Source: Pseudomonadota bacterium
GTDB taxonomy: Bacteria; Pseudomonadota; Alphaproteobacteria; Rhizobiales; Rhizobiaceae
Assembly: GCA_023419535.1 (NCBI GenBank)
Contig: JAEZXX010000008.1
Coordinates: 1 to 43,747, forward strand
Direction: 5' to 3'
Length of the DNA: 43,747 nucleotides
Below, in pieces: positions 27,716 to 36,092 of the stretch (the first letter of the stretch is position 1; each line of letters begins with the position of its first letter). Made by a program: the position numbers and the translations under genes. The notes below the pieces were generated by a model. That model was not told the origin of the DNA, ran no database searches, and saw only the letters and a list, made by a program, of their open reading frames with translations.

Positions 27716-28260
27716 TCGACCCGACACCGAGCCTTCGCGACCGCTCCGAACTTGTGGCGCCGGCGCAGGACCCGTTCGTCGCGGGCGTCGACAACGAGCT
27801 CGCCGACAAGGGCTTTCTCGTCACCTCGACCGAGGACCTGATCCAGTGGGCGCGCACCGGCTCGCTCATGTGGATGACGTTCGGCCTCGCCTGCTGCGCG
27901 GTCGAGATGATGCAGATGTCGATGCCGCGCTACGACGCCGAGCGCTTCGGCTTCGCGCCGCGCGCCTCGCCGCGCCAGTCGGACGTGATGATCGTCGCGG
28001 GTACGCTGACCAACAAGATGGCCCCGGCGCTGCGCAAGGTCTACGACCAGATGCCGGAGCCGCGCTACGTTATCTCGATGGGCTCCTGCGCCAACGGCGG
28101 CGGCTACTACCACTATTCCTACTCGGTGGTGCGCGGCTGCGACCGCGTGGTGCCGGTGGACATCTACGTGCCAGGTTGCCCGCCGACCGCCGAGGCTCTG
28201 CTCTACGGCGTGCTTCTTCTCCAGAAGAAGATCCGGCGCACCGGCACGATCGAGCGGTGA
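27706..28260 (+). CDS. nuoB: NADH-quinone oxidoreductase subunit B
   Basis: A 184-residue iron-sulfur subunit (PSST homologue) of the connecting arm, carrying the terminal cluster N2 that passes electrons to quinone. Cluster ligands are visible: the tandem pair C63-C64 in GLACCAVEM, C128 in MGSCANGG, and C158 in VPGCPP. The start is inside the nuoA end, with an AAGAAGGGAG Shine-Dalgarno within nuoA, which suggests coupled translation. nuoC follows after 5 bp. Confidence 0.98.
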   Translation: MGLIDPTPSLRDRSELVAPAQDPFVAGVDNELADKGFLVTSTEDLIQWARTGSLMWMTFGLACCAVEMMQMSMPRYDAERFGFAPRASPRQSDVMIVAGTLTNKMAPALRKVYDQMPEPRYVISMGSCANGGGYYHYSYSVVRGCDRVVPVDIYVPGCPPTAEALLYGVLLLQKKIRRTGTIER

Positions 28261-28265
28261 TTGAA

Positions 28266-28874
28266 ATGAGCGAAGCGCTGTCCGAACTCTCCACCTACCT
28301 GCGCGAGGGCGCGATCGGCGCGAAGATCGCAGACGCTTCGATCGCCTTCGGCGAACTGACGCTGACCGTCGCGCCGGCCGACATCGTCTCGGTGATGACC
28401 TATCTGCGCGACGATGCGAACTGCCAATTCAAGAACTTCGTCGATCTGTGCGGCGTCGACTATCCCGAGCGCACCGAGCGCTTCGAGATCGTCACTCATT
28501 TGCTCTCGCCGCGGATGAACCAGCGCGTCCGCGTCAAGATGTCCACGCACGAGGACGCGCCCGTACCCTCAATCCACGGCGTATTTCCGGCGGCCGACTG
28601 GTTCGAGCGCGAGGCCTACGACCTCTACGGCATCCTCTTCACGGGCCACCCGGACCTGCGCCGCATCCTCACCGACTATGGCTTCGAGGGGCATCCGCTG
28701 CGCAAGGACTTCCCGCTGACGGGCTTCGTCGAGGTCCATTACGACGAGGCGCTGAAGCGCGTCGTCTACGAACCGGTCGAGCTTCGCCAGGAATTCCGCA
28801 ACTTCGACTTCCTCTCGCCTTGGGAAGGCACGGACTACGTGCTTCCCGGCGACGAGAAGGCGAAGGCGAACTAA
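28266..28874 (+). CDS. nuoC: NADH-quinone oxidoreductase subunit C
   Basis: A 202-residue connecting-arm subunit (30-kDa homologue). It contains the family signature EREAYDLYGILFTGHPDLRR followed by LTDYGFEGHPLRKDFPLTG. It is separate from NuoD, as usual in alphaproteobacteria and unlike the NuoCD fusion of E. coli. A GFA-fold gene, not a complex I subunit, follows 11 bp later. Confidence 0.98.
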   Translation: MSEALSELSTYLREGAIGAKIADASIAFGELTLTVAPADIVSVMTYLRDDANCQFKNFVDLCGVDYPERTERFEIVTHLLSPRMNQRVRVKMSTHEDAPVPSIHGVFPAADWFEREAYDLYGILFTGHPDLRRILTDYGFEGHPLRKDFPLTGFVEVHYDEALKRVVYEPVELRQEFRNFDFLSPWEGTDYVLPGDEKAKAN

Positions 28875-28885
28875 GGGGCGAGGCG

Positions 28886-29305
28886 ATGGAAGCGCAACGC
28901 ACCGGCGGCTGCCTCTGCGGGGCGGTTCGCCTCTCGGCGGTTCCGGCCAAGCTCGAGATGGATGTCTGCCATTGTTCGCGCTGTCGCCGCTGGTCCGGCG
29001 GGGTCTTCATGGCGATACCCTGCGAGCCCGGCATCGAGTTCGAAGGGCCGGTGGGCAGCTTTCAGTCGTCCGACTACGGCGAACGGCTTTTCTGCACCGC
29101 CTGCGGCTCGACGCTCGCCTGGCGGATGCTCGACGGCTCGATGATCGCCGTCTCCATGCACGCCTTCGACGACACGAGCGGTTTCGTCTTCGCCGAAGAG
29201 ATCTTCATCGACGACAAGCCGCCGCACTATTCGTTCGCGAACGATACGCGCAAGCTGACGGGCGCCGAGGTGATGGCGCAGTTCGCTGCAAACCAAGGCG
29301 CCTGA
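28886..29305 (+). CDS. GFA/CENP-V-fold zinc protein within the nuo operon
   Basis: A 139-residue protein of the GFA (glutathione-dependent formaldehyde-activating enzyme-like, CENP-V/Mss4) fold. Zinc-binding cysteines are seen as CLCG near residue 9-12, CHCSRC at 28-33, and CTACGS near 71-76. Early members were linked to formaldehyde-glutathione chemistry, but that activity is doubtful for most of the family; a zinc scaffold or carbon-sulfur chemistry is also possible. The gene has its own Shine-Dalgarno (GGGGCGAGG) and sits 11 bp after nuoC and 1 bp before nuoD, so it must be cotranscribed with complex I. GC content looks like its neighbours, so it is probably long established here. Confidence 0.88.
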   Translation: MEAQRTGGCLCGAVRLSAVPAKLEMDVCHCSRCRRWSGGVFMAIPCEPGIEFEGPVGSFQSSDYGERLFCTACGSTLAWRMLDGSMIAVSMHAFDDTSGFVFAEEIFIDDKPPHYSFANDTRKLTGAEVMAQFAANQGA

Positions 29306-29306
29306 C

Positions 29307-30497
29307 ATGGCCGAGATCGACGTCCGCAACTTCAACATCAATTTCGGCCCGCAGCACCCTGCGGCGCACGGCGTTCTGCGTCTCGTGCTCGAACTCGACG
29401 GCGAGAATGTCGAGCGCGTCGACCCCCATATCGGGCTGCTTCACCGCGGCACCGAGAAGCTGATCGAGCAGAAGACCTACCTTCAGGCGATCCCCTATTT
29501 CGACCGGCTCGACTACGTCGCGCCGATGAACCAGGAGCACGCCTTCTGCCTCGCGATCGAGAAGCTCGCGGGCGTGGACGTGCCGATCCGCGGGCAGCTT
29601 ATCCGCGTGCTCTACTCCGAGATCGGCCGCATCCTTTCCCACCTTCTCAACGTCACCACGCAGGCGATGGACGTCGGCGCGCTGACGCCTCCGCTCTGGG
29701 GTTTCGAGGAGCGCGAGAAGCTGATGGTCTTCTACGAGCGCGCCTCGGGCGCTCGTCTCCATGCGGCCTATTTCCGGCCCGGCGGCGTCCATCAGGACAT
29801 GGGCGCCGACCTCGTCGACGACATCGGCGAGTGGTGCGACCCGTTCCTGAAGGCCGTCGACGACATCGACGAGCTTCTGACCGAGAACCGCATCTTCAAG
29901 CAGCGCAACGTCGACATCGGCGTCGTCGACATCGAGGACTGCTGGGCGCTGGGCTTCTCCGGCGTGATGGTGCGCGGTTCGGGCGCGGCCTGGGACCTTC
30001 GCAAGTCGCAGCCCTACGAGTGCTATGACCAGATGCAGTTCGACATTCCGGTCGGCAAGAACGGCGACTGCTACGATCGCTACCTCATCCGCATGGAGGA
30101 GATGCGTCAGTCGACCGCGATCATGAAGCAGTGCATCGAGCGTCTGGCCGGACCTGAGCGCGTCGGCCCGGTGTCCTCCAAGCAGGGCAAGGTGGTGCCG
30201 CCCAAGCGCGGCGAGATGAAGCGCTCGATGGAAGCGCTGATCCACCATTTCAAGCTCTACACCGAGGGGTTCCGCGTTCCCGAGGGCGAGGTCTACACGG
30301 CGGTCGAGGCGCCGAAGGGCGAGTTCGGCGTCTACGTGGTCTCCGACGGCACCAACAAGCCCTATCGCTGCAAGATCAAGGCGCCTGGCTTCGCCCATCT
30401 CCAGGCGATGGACTTCCTCTGTAAGGACCACATGCTGGCGGACGTCTCGGCGATCCTGGGCTCCTGCGACATCGTGTTCGGCGAGGTCGATCGGTAG
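29307..30497 (+). CDS. nuoD: NADH-quinone oxidoreductase subunit D
   Basis: A 396-residue connecting-arm subunit (49-kDa homologue) that lines the quinone-binding cavity with NuoB. The conserved start FNINFGPQHPAAHGVLRLVL, HIGLLHRGTEKL with the quinone-site histidines, and the C-terminal end ILGSCDIVFGEVDR are present. Its stop codon lies in the first bases of a short hairpin (30495-30511), the only break of that kind in the first half of the operon. Confidence 0.98.
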   Translation: MAEIDVRNFNINFGPQHPAAHGVLRLVLELDGENVERVDPHIGLLHRGTEKLIEQKTYLQAIPYFDRLDYVAPMNQEHAFCLAIEKLAGVDVPIRGQLIRVLYSEIGRILSHLLNVTTQAMDVGALTPPLWGFEEREKLMVFYERASGARLHAAYFRPGGVHQDMGADLVDDIGEWCDPFLKAVDDIDELLTENRIFKQRNVDIGVVDIEDCWALGFSGVMVRGSGAAWDLRKSQPYECYDQMQFDIPVGKNGDCYDRYLIRMEEMRQSTAIMKQCIERLAGPERVGPVSSKQGKVVPPKRGEMKRSMEALIHHFKLYTEGFRVPEGEVYTAVEAPKGEFGVYVVSDGTNKPYRCKIKAPGFAHLQAMDFLCKDHMLADVSAILGSCDIVFGEVDR

Positions 30498-30511
30498 GGC
30501 GTTTCGCCCTA
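30495..30511 (+). terminator. Hairpin at the 3' end of nuoD (possible weak terminator)
   Basis: TAGGGCG (30495-30501) pairs with CGCCCTA (30505-30511) around a TTT loop, followed by TCTTTC. The stem starts at the nuoD stop codon. The short T-rich tail could give partial termination or protect the nuoABCD 3' end. Confidence 0.4.
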
Positions 30512-30521
30512 TCTTTCATGC

Positions 30522-31091
30522 ATGACCGCCGAGCCCGCTCTCCGACAGAACATGACCGCCGACGAGTTCTTCGCCTGGGCGGAGACGTGGGAGGATACGG
30601 AGCGGTACGAGCTTATAGACGGCGTGCCGGTCCGTATGCAGGCCGAGAAGATCAGTCATGCGGAGCGGAAAGCCTCAGCGTGGCTGGCGCTCAGAACGGC
30701 CCTGCAATCTGCGGGTCTGGCAGACTGCCGGGCCTTCCCGGACGGCGTCAGCGTTCGGGTCGGCGAGCGAACCGTTCGTGAGCCGGATGCCGTTGTCCAT
30801 TGCGGGCCCTACGACGCCGACAAGATGTTCGCTCCGAACCCGATCGTCGTGGTCGAAATCCTTTCGCCGTCGACCGCAAGGACCGATTTCGAGCGCAAGC
30901 TGATCGACTATTTCGCGGTCCCTTCGATGCTTCACTACCTGATCGTTCTCGGCGACGAAGGCCGTGTCATCCACCATCGTCGGCGATCTGCCGAGACGGT
31001 GATCGAGACCATCATCCTCGGCCGCGAGGCCGTGATCGACCTCTCGCCGCCCGGCTTCTCGGTGACGGTGGAAGAGCTTCTCACCGCCTGA
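30522..31091 (+). CDS. Uma2-family PD-(D/E)XK nuclease-like protein
   Basis: A 189-residue Uma2 (DUF820) protein. The N-terminal part has MTADEFFAWAETWEDTERYELIDGV. The PD-(D/E)XK core shows EPDAVVHCG, the strand IVVVEILSPSTARTDFERKL and then YLIVLGDEG, the usual family pattern with Asp, Glu and downstream Lys. Uma2 proteins are abundant in cyanobacteria and also occur elsewhere; cellular function is unknown. It is inserted between nuoD and nuoE, 24 bp after nuoD, with a 118-bp gap before nuoE. The gene is poorer in GC than its neighbours (about 58% in one hand-counted line), which fits later acquisition. It is bracketed by a hairpin before it and a 20-bp palindrome after it. Confidence 0.9.
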   Translation: MTAEPALRQNMTADEFFAWAETWEDTERYELIDGVPVRMQAEKISHAERKASAWLALRTALQSAGLADCRAFPDGVSVRVGERTVREPDAVVHCGPYDADKMFAPNPIVVVEILSPSTARTDFERKLIDYFAVPSMLHYLIVLGDEGRVIHHRRRSAETVIETIILGREAVIDLSPPGFSVTVEELLTA

Positions 31092-31097
31092 TCGCCC

Positions 31098-31117
31098 GCG
31101 CATGGCACGCCATGCGC
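31098..31117. promoter_or_regulatory. 20-bp palindrome between the Uma2 gene and nuoE
   Basis: GCGCATGGC (31098-31106) and GCCATGCGC (31109-31117) form a perfect inverted repeat around two bases. It could be a DNA operator or a compact hairpin. With the gap to 31209 it could separate a nuoE-N transcription unit from nuoA-D; no clear promoter is visible in the gap. Confidence 0.45.
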
Positions 31118-31209
31118 AAACGGGTGGTCCGGCGCTCTAGCCTTTTGAGGCGCCTATGTTAGAACGCGCCGCAACAGCGAACGTTTGAACCGTTCTGAAT
31201 TGAGGTCCG

Positions 31210-32406
31210 ATGTCCGTCCGACGTCTTGCCGACGAAGCCGTTCAGCCCGAAAGCTTCGCCTTTACCGCCGAGAACGACAACTGGGCGGTGAAGCTGATCG
31301 GCCGTTATCCGGCGGGTCGCCAGCAGTCCGCAGTGATTCCCCTTCTCATGCGGGCGCAGGAGCAGGATGGCTGGGTCACGCGCGCCGCGATCGAGCATGT
31401 GGCCGATCGCCTCGCGATGCCGCTGATCCGCGTGCTCGAGGTCGCGACCTTCTACACCCAGTTCCAGCTGAAGCCCGTCGGCACCAAAGCGCACATCCAG
31501 GTCTGCGGCACGACGCCCTGCATGCTGCGCGGCGCGGAAGCCCTGAAGGACGTCTGCCGCTCGAAGATTCATCGCGACCAGCAGCATCTGAACGAGAGCG
31601 GCACGCTCTCCTGGGAAGAGGTCGAGTGCCTCGGCGCCTGCGTCAACGCGCCGATGGTCATGGTCTTCAAGGACACCTACGAGGACCTGACGCCCGAGCG
31701 TCTGGGCGAGATCATCGACGCCTTCGAGCGCGGTGAACCGGTGAAGCCGGGCCCGCAGATCGAGCGCCACCTGTCCGTCCCCGTCGGCGGTTTGACGACG
31801 CTGACCTCCTTCGAGGACGACGAGGAGATCGGCGAGCGCGACGAGCAGGCTGCGGTCGGCTCCAGCCCGGCGCAGGGCAGGGGGGCTGGCACCGCATCGC
31901 CGGCGCCGTCGCAGGCCGCGCGCGTCGACACGCATGCCGCCGAAACGGATCCGTCGATCAAGTCGCCCGCCGACAAGGTCGGTGCTTCGGTCGATCCGGC
32001 GGTTGAAGAGGCGGCGAGCGCCGATCCGGATGCCGGCGCAGGTCCAGGTGCCGGTCGCACGGGCGGAACGCGCCAGGGCGCAACCGATGCTGCAGCGAAG
32101 GAAGCGCAGGCCGAGGATGCGACGATCGGCCGATCCGCGGCGCGTAAGGCGCGCGCGTCGGGCGCCGAACTGCCGAGCGCGGAAGGCGCGGCCGAGGATG
32201 CGGTCGTCGCCGACAAGTTCCAGCCGGACGACGGCGGCGGCGCGCAGGTGCGCAAGACCGCACGCACGGCCGGTTCCAAGGGGCGCGGCGAGGGCGCGCG
32301 GGCGGCCACCGAGGACACCGGGACGGCCGATCCGACGGCGGCTGCACCCGCGCGACGCAAGCCGGCGAAGAAGACGGACGAGCCCGACGGCTCGAACGGG
32401 GCGTAA
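31210..32406 (+). CDS. nuoE: NADH-quinone oxidoreductase subunit E with long C-terminal tail
   Basis: A 398-residue subunit of the NADH-oxidising arm. The core (about 1-200) is the 24-kDa thioredoxin-like [2Fe-2S] fold with all four ligands: C99 and C104 in QVCGTTPC, C140 and C144 in ECLGAC. Residues ~205-398 are a tail rich in Ala, Gly, Asp, Glu, Arg and Lys with no predicted fold, ending KKTDEPDGSNGA. E. coli NuoE is about 166 residues, so the protein is more than doubled. Tails occur in other rhizobial NuoE proteins, sometimes with a helix-hairpin-helix module, which I do not find here. The tail is in frame to the stop 10 bp before nuoF. Confidence 0.96.
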   Translation: MSVRRLADEAVQPESFAFTAENDNWAVKLIGRYPAGRQQSAVIPLLMRAQEQDGWVTRAAIEHVADRLAMPLIRVLEVATFYTQFQLKPVGTKAHIQVCGTTPCMLRGAEALKDVCRSKIHRDQQHLNESGTLSWEEVECLGACVNAPMVMVFKDTYEDLTPERLGEIIDAFERGEPVKPGPQIERHLSVPVGGLTTLTSFEDDEEIGERDEQAAVGSSPAQGRGAGTASPAPSQAARVDTHAAETDPSIKSPADKVGASVDPAVEEAASADPDAGAGPGAGRTGGTRQGATDAAAKEAQAEDATIGRSAARKARASGAELPSAEGAAEDAVVADKFQPDDGGGAQVRKTARTAGSKGRGEGARAATEDTGTADPTAAAPARRKPAKKTDEPDGSNGA

Positions 32407-32415
32407 GGTCAGACC

Positions 32416-33726
32416 ATGCTTCAGGATCAGGACCGCATCTTCACCAACATCTACGGTCTTCGGGACAAGAGCCTGAAGGGCGCGATGAAACGCGGCCATT
32501 TCGACGGAACGGCCGACATCATCGGCAAGGGCCGCGACTGGATCATCAACGAGATGAAGGCCTCCGGCCTTCGCGGCCGTGGCGGCGCGGGTTTCCCGAC
32601 CGGCCTCAAATGGTCCTTCATGCCGAAGGAGGTGGGCGAGCGTCCCCACTACCTCGTCGTCAATGCCGACGAATCCGAGCCCGGCACGTGCAAGGATCGC
32701 GAGATTCTGCGCAACGACCCGTTCACGCTGATCGAGGGCTGCATCATCGCGAGCTTCGCGATGGGCGCGCACGCCGCCTACATCTACGTGCGGGGCGAGT
32801 ACGTCCGCGAGCGCGAGGCGCTGCAGACAGCGATCGACGAGTGCTACGACGCGGGGCTGCTCGGCCGCGACAACAAGTGCGGCTGGGACATGGACGTCTA
32901 CGTCCATCACGGCGCGGGCGCCTATATCTGCGGCGAGGAAACCGCCCTCCTCGAAAGCCTCGAGGGCAAGAAGGGCCAGCCCCGCCTCAAGCCGCCGTTC
33001 CCGGCCAACATGGGCCTCTACGGCTGCCCGACGACCGTCAACAACGTCGAGTCGATCGCGGTTGCGCCCACGATCCTGCGCCGCGGCGGTGCCTGGTTCG
33101 CCGGTTTCGGCCGCCAGAACAACACCGGCACCAAGCTCTTCTCGATCTCCGGCCACGTGGAGCGGCCGTGCACGGTCGAGGAGGCGATGTCGATCCCGTT
33201 CCGCGAGCTGATCGACCGCCATTGCGGCGGCGTTCGTGGCGGCTACGACAATCTCCTCGCGGTCATCCCGGGCGGCTCGTCCTGTCCGCTGGTGCCGGGC
33301 GAGTCGATCCTCGACCAGCCGATGGACTTCGACGGCATGCGCGAGATCCAGTCCTCCTTCGGGACGGCGGCGGTGATCGTGATGGACAAGTCCACCGACG
33401 TCGTGAAGGCGATCGCGCGGCTGGCCTATTTCTACAAGCACGAGAGCTGCGGGCAGTGCACGCCGTGCCGCGAGGGCACAGGCTGGATGTGGCGCGTGAT
33501 GGAGCGCATGGTCGTCGGCAATGCGCAGAAGCGCGAGATCGACGTGCTGCTTGACGTGACCAAGCAGGTCGAGGGCCACACGATCTGCGCGCTCGGCGAT
33601 GCGGCCGCCTGGCCGATCCAGGGCCTGGTGCGCCATTTCCGCAAGGAGATCGAGCGCCGCATTGACGAGTTCTCGCGCAACGCCGATGCGGACCGCCGCG
33701 CGGTCGTGCTCGAAGCGGCGGAGTAG
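32416..33726 (+). CDS. nuoF: NADH-quinone oxidoreductase subunit F
   Basis: A 436-residue subunit binding NADH and FMN, the entry point of electrons into complex I. The glycine-rich nucleotide-binding motif GLRGRGGAGFPTGLKW and the FMN-site stretch YLVVNADESEPGTCKDR are near the N-terminus. The N3 [4Fe-4S] ligands lie in ESCGQCTPCREGTGW, plus the later cysteine in HTICALGDAAAWPIQG. Normal length. A guest gene begins three bases after its stop. Confidence 0.98.
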   Translation: MLQDQDRIFTNIYGLRDKSLKGAMKRGHFDGTADIIGKGRDWIINEMKASGLRGRGGAGFPTGLKWSFMPKEVGERPHYLVVNADESEPGTCKDREILRNDPFTLIEGCIIASFAMGAHAAYIYVRGEYVREREALQTAIDECYDAGLLGRDNKCGWDMDVYVHHGAGAYICGEETALLESLEGKKGQPRLKPPFPANMGLYGCPTTVNNVESIAVAPTILRRGGAWFAGFGRQNNTGTKLFSISGHVERPCTVEEAMSIPFRELIDRHCGGVRGGYDNLLAVIPGGSSCPLVPGESILDQPMDFDGMREIQSSFGTAAVIVMDKSTDVVKAIARLAYFYKHESCGQCTPCREGTGWMWRVMERMVVGNAQKREIDVLLDVTKQVEGHTICALGDAAAWPIQGLVRHFRKEIERRIDEFSRNADADRRAVVLEAAE

Positions 33727-33729
33727 GGG

Positions 33730-33996
33730 ATGAGCGAAGACGGCGCCAGCCTGATTCTCCGGCTTCTTCAAGACATCCGTGCGACGCAAGGCGAGCACGA
33801 CCAACTTCTAGCTGAGCTTTCTTGTAAGATTTCGATGCTGAACCGGAAGTTCGACGGGTGGCAGGAGACGAAAGCGACCGGTCTCGGTCCCGCCTTCCTT
33901 GCCAACATTAGCAACACGGCGATCGAAGCCGAGCTGGAAGCCGCGAGGCGGCACGACGCCGCACGCGAAGGCTCGCTCGGAACGACGGGGCACTGA
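33730..33996 (+). CDS. Small coiled-coil protein between nuoF and nuoG
   Basis: An 88-residue soluble protein I cannot assign. Residues ~5-50 form an amphipathic helix with heptad-like spacing (LILRLLQDI, HDQLLAELSCKISMLNRKF), so a short coiled coil is likely. A second helix near 62-78 (TAIEAELEAARRHDAA) follows. It starts 3 bp after nuoF and ends 5 bp before nuoG, with a GGGG just before its ATG, so it is translated from the nuo message. DNA composition differs sharply: the line 33781-33840 is about 52% GC and includes the rare codons CTA and TGT. Similar short helical proteins often accompany mobile or toxin-antitoxin loci; none is visible here. Confidence 0.7.
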   Translation: MSEDGASLILRLLQDIRATQGEHDQLLAELSCKISMLNRKFDGWQETKATGLGPAFLANISNTAIEAELEAARRHDAAREGSLGTTGH

Positions 33997-34001
33997 CGAC
34001 C

Positions 34002-36077
34002 ATGGCGAAGATCAAAGTCGACGGCACCGAGATCGAGGTTCCCGATCACTACACGCTGCTGCAGGCGGCCGAGGAGGCCGGCGCGGAGATTCCGCGCTTC
34101 TGCTTCCACGAGCGCCTCTCGATCGCCGGCAACTGCCGCATGTGCCTGATCGAGGTGAAGGGCGGGCCGCCGAAGCCCGCTGCGTCATGCGCCATGGGCG
34201 TGCGCGACCTGCGCCCCGGCCCGAACGGCGAGGCCCCGGAGATCTTCACCAACACGCCGATGGTGAAGAAGGCGCGCGAAGGGGTGATGGAGTTCCTCCT
34301 CATCAACCACCCGCTGGACTGCCCGATCTGCGACCAAGGCGGCGAGTGCGACCTGCAGGACCAAGCGATGGCCTACGGCGTCTCGGGCTCGCGCTACAGC
34401 GAGAACAAGCGCGCGGTCGAAGACAAGTATATCGGCCCGTTGGTCAAGACGATCATGACGCGCTGCATCCACTGCACGCGCTGCGTCCGCTTCACCACCG
34501 AGGTCGCCGGCATCTCCGAGCTCGGCCTGACCGGCCGCGGTGAGGACGCCGAGATCACCACCTATCTCGAACACGCGATGACGTCCGAGCTCCAGGGCAA
34601 CGTCATCGACCTCTGCCCGGTCGGCGCGCTCACCTCGCGCCCCTACGCCTTCCAGGCGCGGCCGTGGGAGCTGACCAAGACCGAGACGGTCGACGTGATG
34701 GACGCGGTCGGCTCGGCGATCCGCGTCGACACGCGCGGCCGCGAGGTGATGCGCATCCTGCCGCGGACCAACGACGCGGTGAACGAGGAGTGGATCTCCG
34801 ACAAGACCCGCTTCATCTGGGACGGCCTGCGCACGCAGCGCCTCGACCGCCCGTATGTGCGCCGCGACGGCCGTCTCCAGCCCGTCAGCTGGGGCGAGGC
34901 CTTCGAGGCGATTCGCACCAAAGCGTCGGGTCTCGACGGCTCTCGCATCGGCGCGATCGCGGGCGATCTGGCCGCCGTCGAGGACATGTGGGCGCTGAAG
35001 CGGCTGCTCGGCGAACTCGGCTCGACGAATGTGGATTGCCGCCAGGACGGGGCGAAGCTCGACCCGGCCAACGGCCGTGCGTCCTACCTCTTCAACACCA
35101 CGATCGCCGGCATCGAGCAGGCGGACGCGCTCCTGATCATCGGCGCGAACCCGCGCTTCGAAGCCTCGGTCCTCAACGCCCGCATCCGCAAGCGCTGGAG
35201 GATGGGCGGGTTCCCGATCGGCGTGATCGGCGAGCGCGTCGATCTGCGCTACCCCGCGACCTATCTCGGCGCCGGCCCGCAGACGCTCGGCGACATCGCC
35301 GGCGCGTCGTCGGAGTTCCACGAAGCGCTGAAGGGCGCCAAGCGTCCGATGATCGTCCTCGGCCAAGGTGCGCTGACCGGTGCGAACGGGGCGGACGTGC
35401 TCGCTTCGGTCGCCAAGCTCGGCCGCGAGATCGGCGCCGTGTCCGAGGGCTGGAACGGCTTCAACATCCTGCACACCGCGGCGAGCCGCGTCGGCGGCCT
35501 CGACATCGGCTTCGTGCCGGGCGAGGGCGGCAAGACCGCGTCCGAGATGGCCTCGGGCGGCGTCGACCTCCTCTTCAATCTCGGCGCGGATGAGATCGAG
35601 ATCGGGGCAGGGGCCTTCGTCGTCTATATCGGCACCCATGGCGACAAGGGTGCGCACCGCGCCGATGTCATCCTGCCGGGCGCGGCCTACACCGAGAAGT
35701 CGGGCACCTGGGTCAACCTCGAGGGCCGGGTCCAGACCGGCTCGCGCGCGGGCTTCCCGCCGGGCGAGGCGCGCGAGGACTGGGCGATCGTCCGCGCTCT
35801 CTCGGCCGTTCTCGGCAAGGCGCTGCCCTTTAATTCGCTCGCTGCGCTGCGCCGCGAGATCTATTCCGCCGTTCCGCACATGCTGGTGCAGGGCGTGACG
35901 CCCGCCGATGCGGGCGCGCTCGGCACGCTGGCCGACCGCGCCGGACAGCTTTCCGGCGAGGGCTTCCGGTCCTCGATCGGCGACTTCTACCTGACCAACC
36001 CCATCGCCCGCGCTTCGAAGGTGATGGCGGAGTGCTCGCGTCTGGCGCGGGCCGAACATCTCGAAGCGGCCGAGTAG
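34002..36077 (+). CDS. nuoG: NADH-quinone oxidoreductase subunit G
   Basis: A 691-residue large iron-sulfur subunit (75-kDa homologue). N-terminal [2Fe-2S] ligands are in RFCFHERLSIAGNCRMCLIEV and ASCAMG. The His/Cys cluster is HPLDCPICDQGGEC and the [4Fe-4S] motif is RCIHCTRCVRF. The rest is the molybdopterin-oxidoreductase-like domain that has lost its cofactor. Length is normal for alphaproteobacteria. It follows the coiled-coil gene by 5 bp and precedes nuoH by 15 bp. Confidence 0.98.
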   Translation: MAKIKVDGTEIEVPDHYTLLQAAEEAGAEIPRFCFHERLSIAGNCRMCLIEVKGGPPKPAASCAMGVRDLRPGPNGEAPEIFTNTPMVKKAREGVMEFLLINHPLDCPICDQGGECDLQDQAMAYGVSGSRYSENKRAVEDKYIGPLVKTIMTRCIHCTRCVRFTTEVAGISELGLTGRGEDAEITTYLEHAMTSELQGNVIDLCPVGALTSRPYAFQARPWELTKTETVDVMDAVGSAIRVDTRGREVMRILPRTNDAVNEEWISDKTRFIWDGLRTQRLDRPYVRRDGRLQPVSWGEAFEAIRTKASGLDGSRIGAIAGDLAAVEDMWALKRLLGELGSTNVDCRQDGAKLDPANGRASYLFNTTIAGIEQADALLIIGANPRFEASVLNARIRKRWRMGGFPIGVIGERVDLRYPATYLGAGPQTLGDIAGASSEFHEALKGAKRPMIVLGQGALTGANGADVLASVAKLGREIGAVSEGWNGFNILHTAASRVGGLDIGFVPGEGGKTASEMASGGVDLLFNLGADEIEIGAGAFVVYIGTHGDKGAHRADVILPGAAYTEKSGTWVNLEGRVQTGSRAGFPPGEAREDWAIVRALSAVLGKALPFNSLAALRREIYSAVPHMLVQGVTPADAGALGTLADRAGQLSGEGFRSSIGDFYLTNPIARASKVMAECSRLARAEHLEAAE

Positions 36078-36092
36078 GGGCGGACGGGACCG

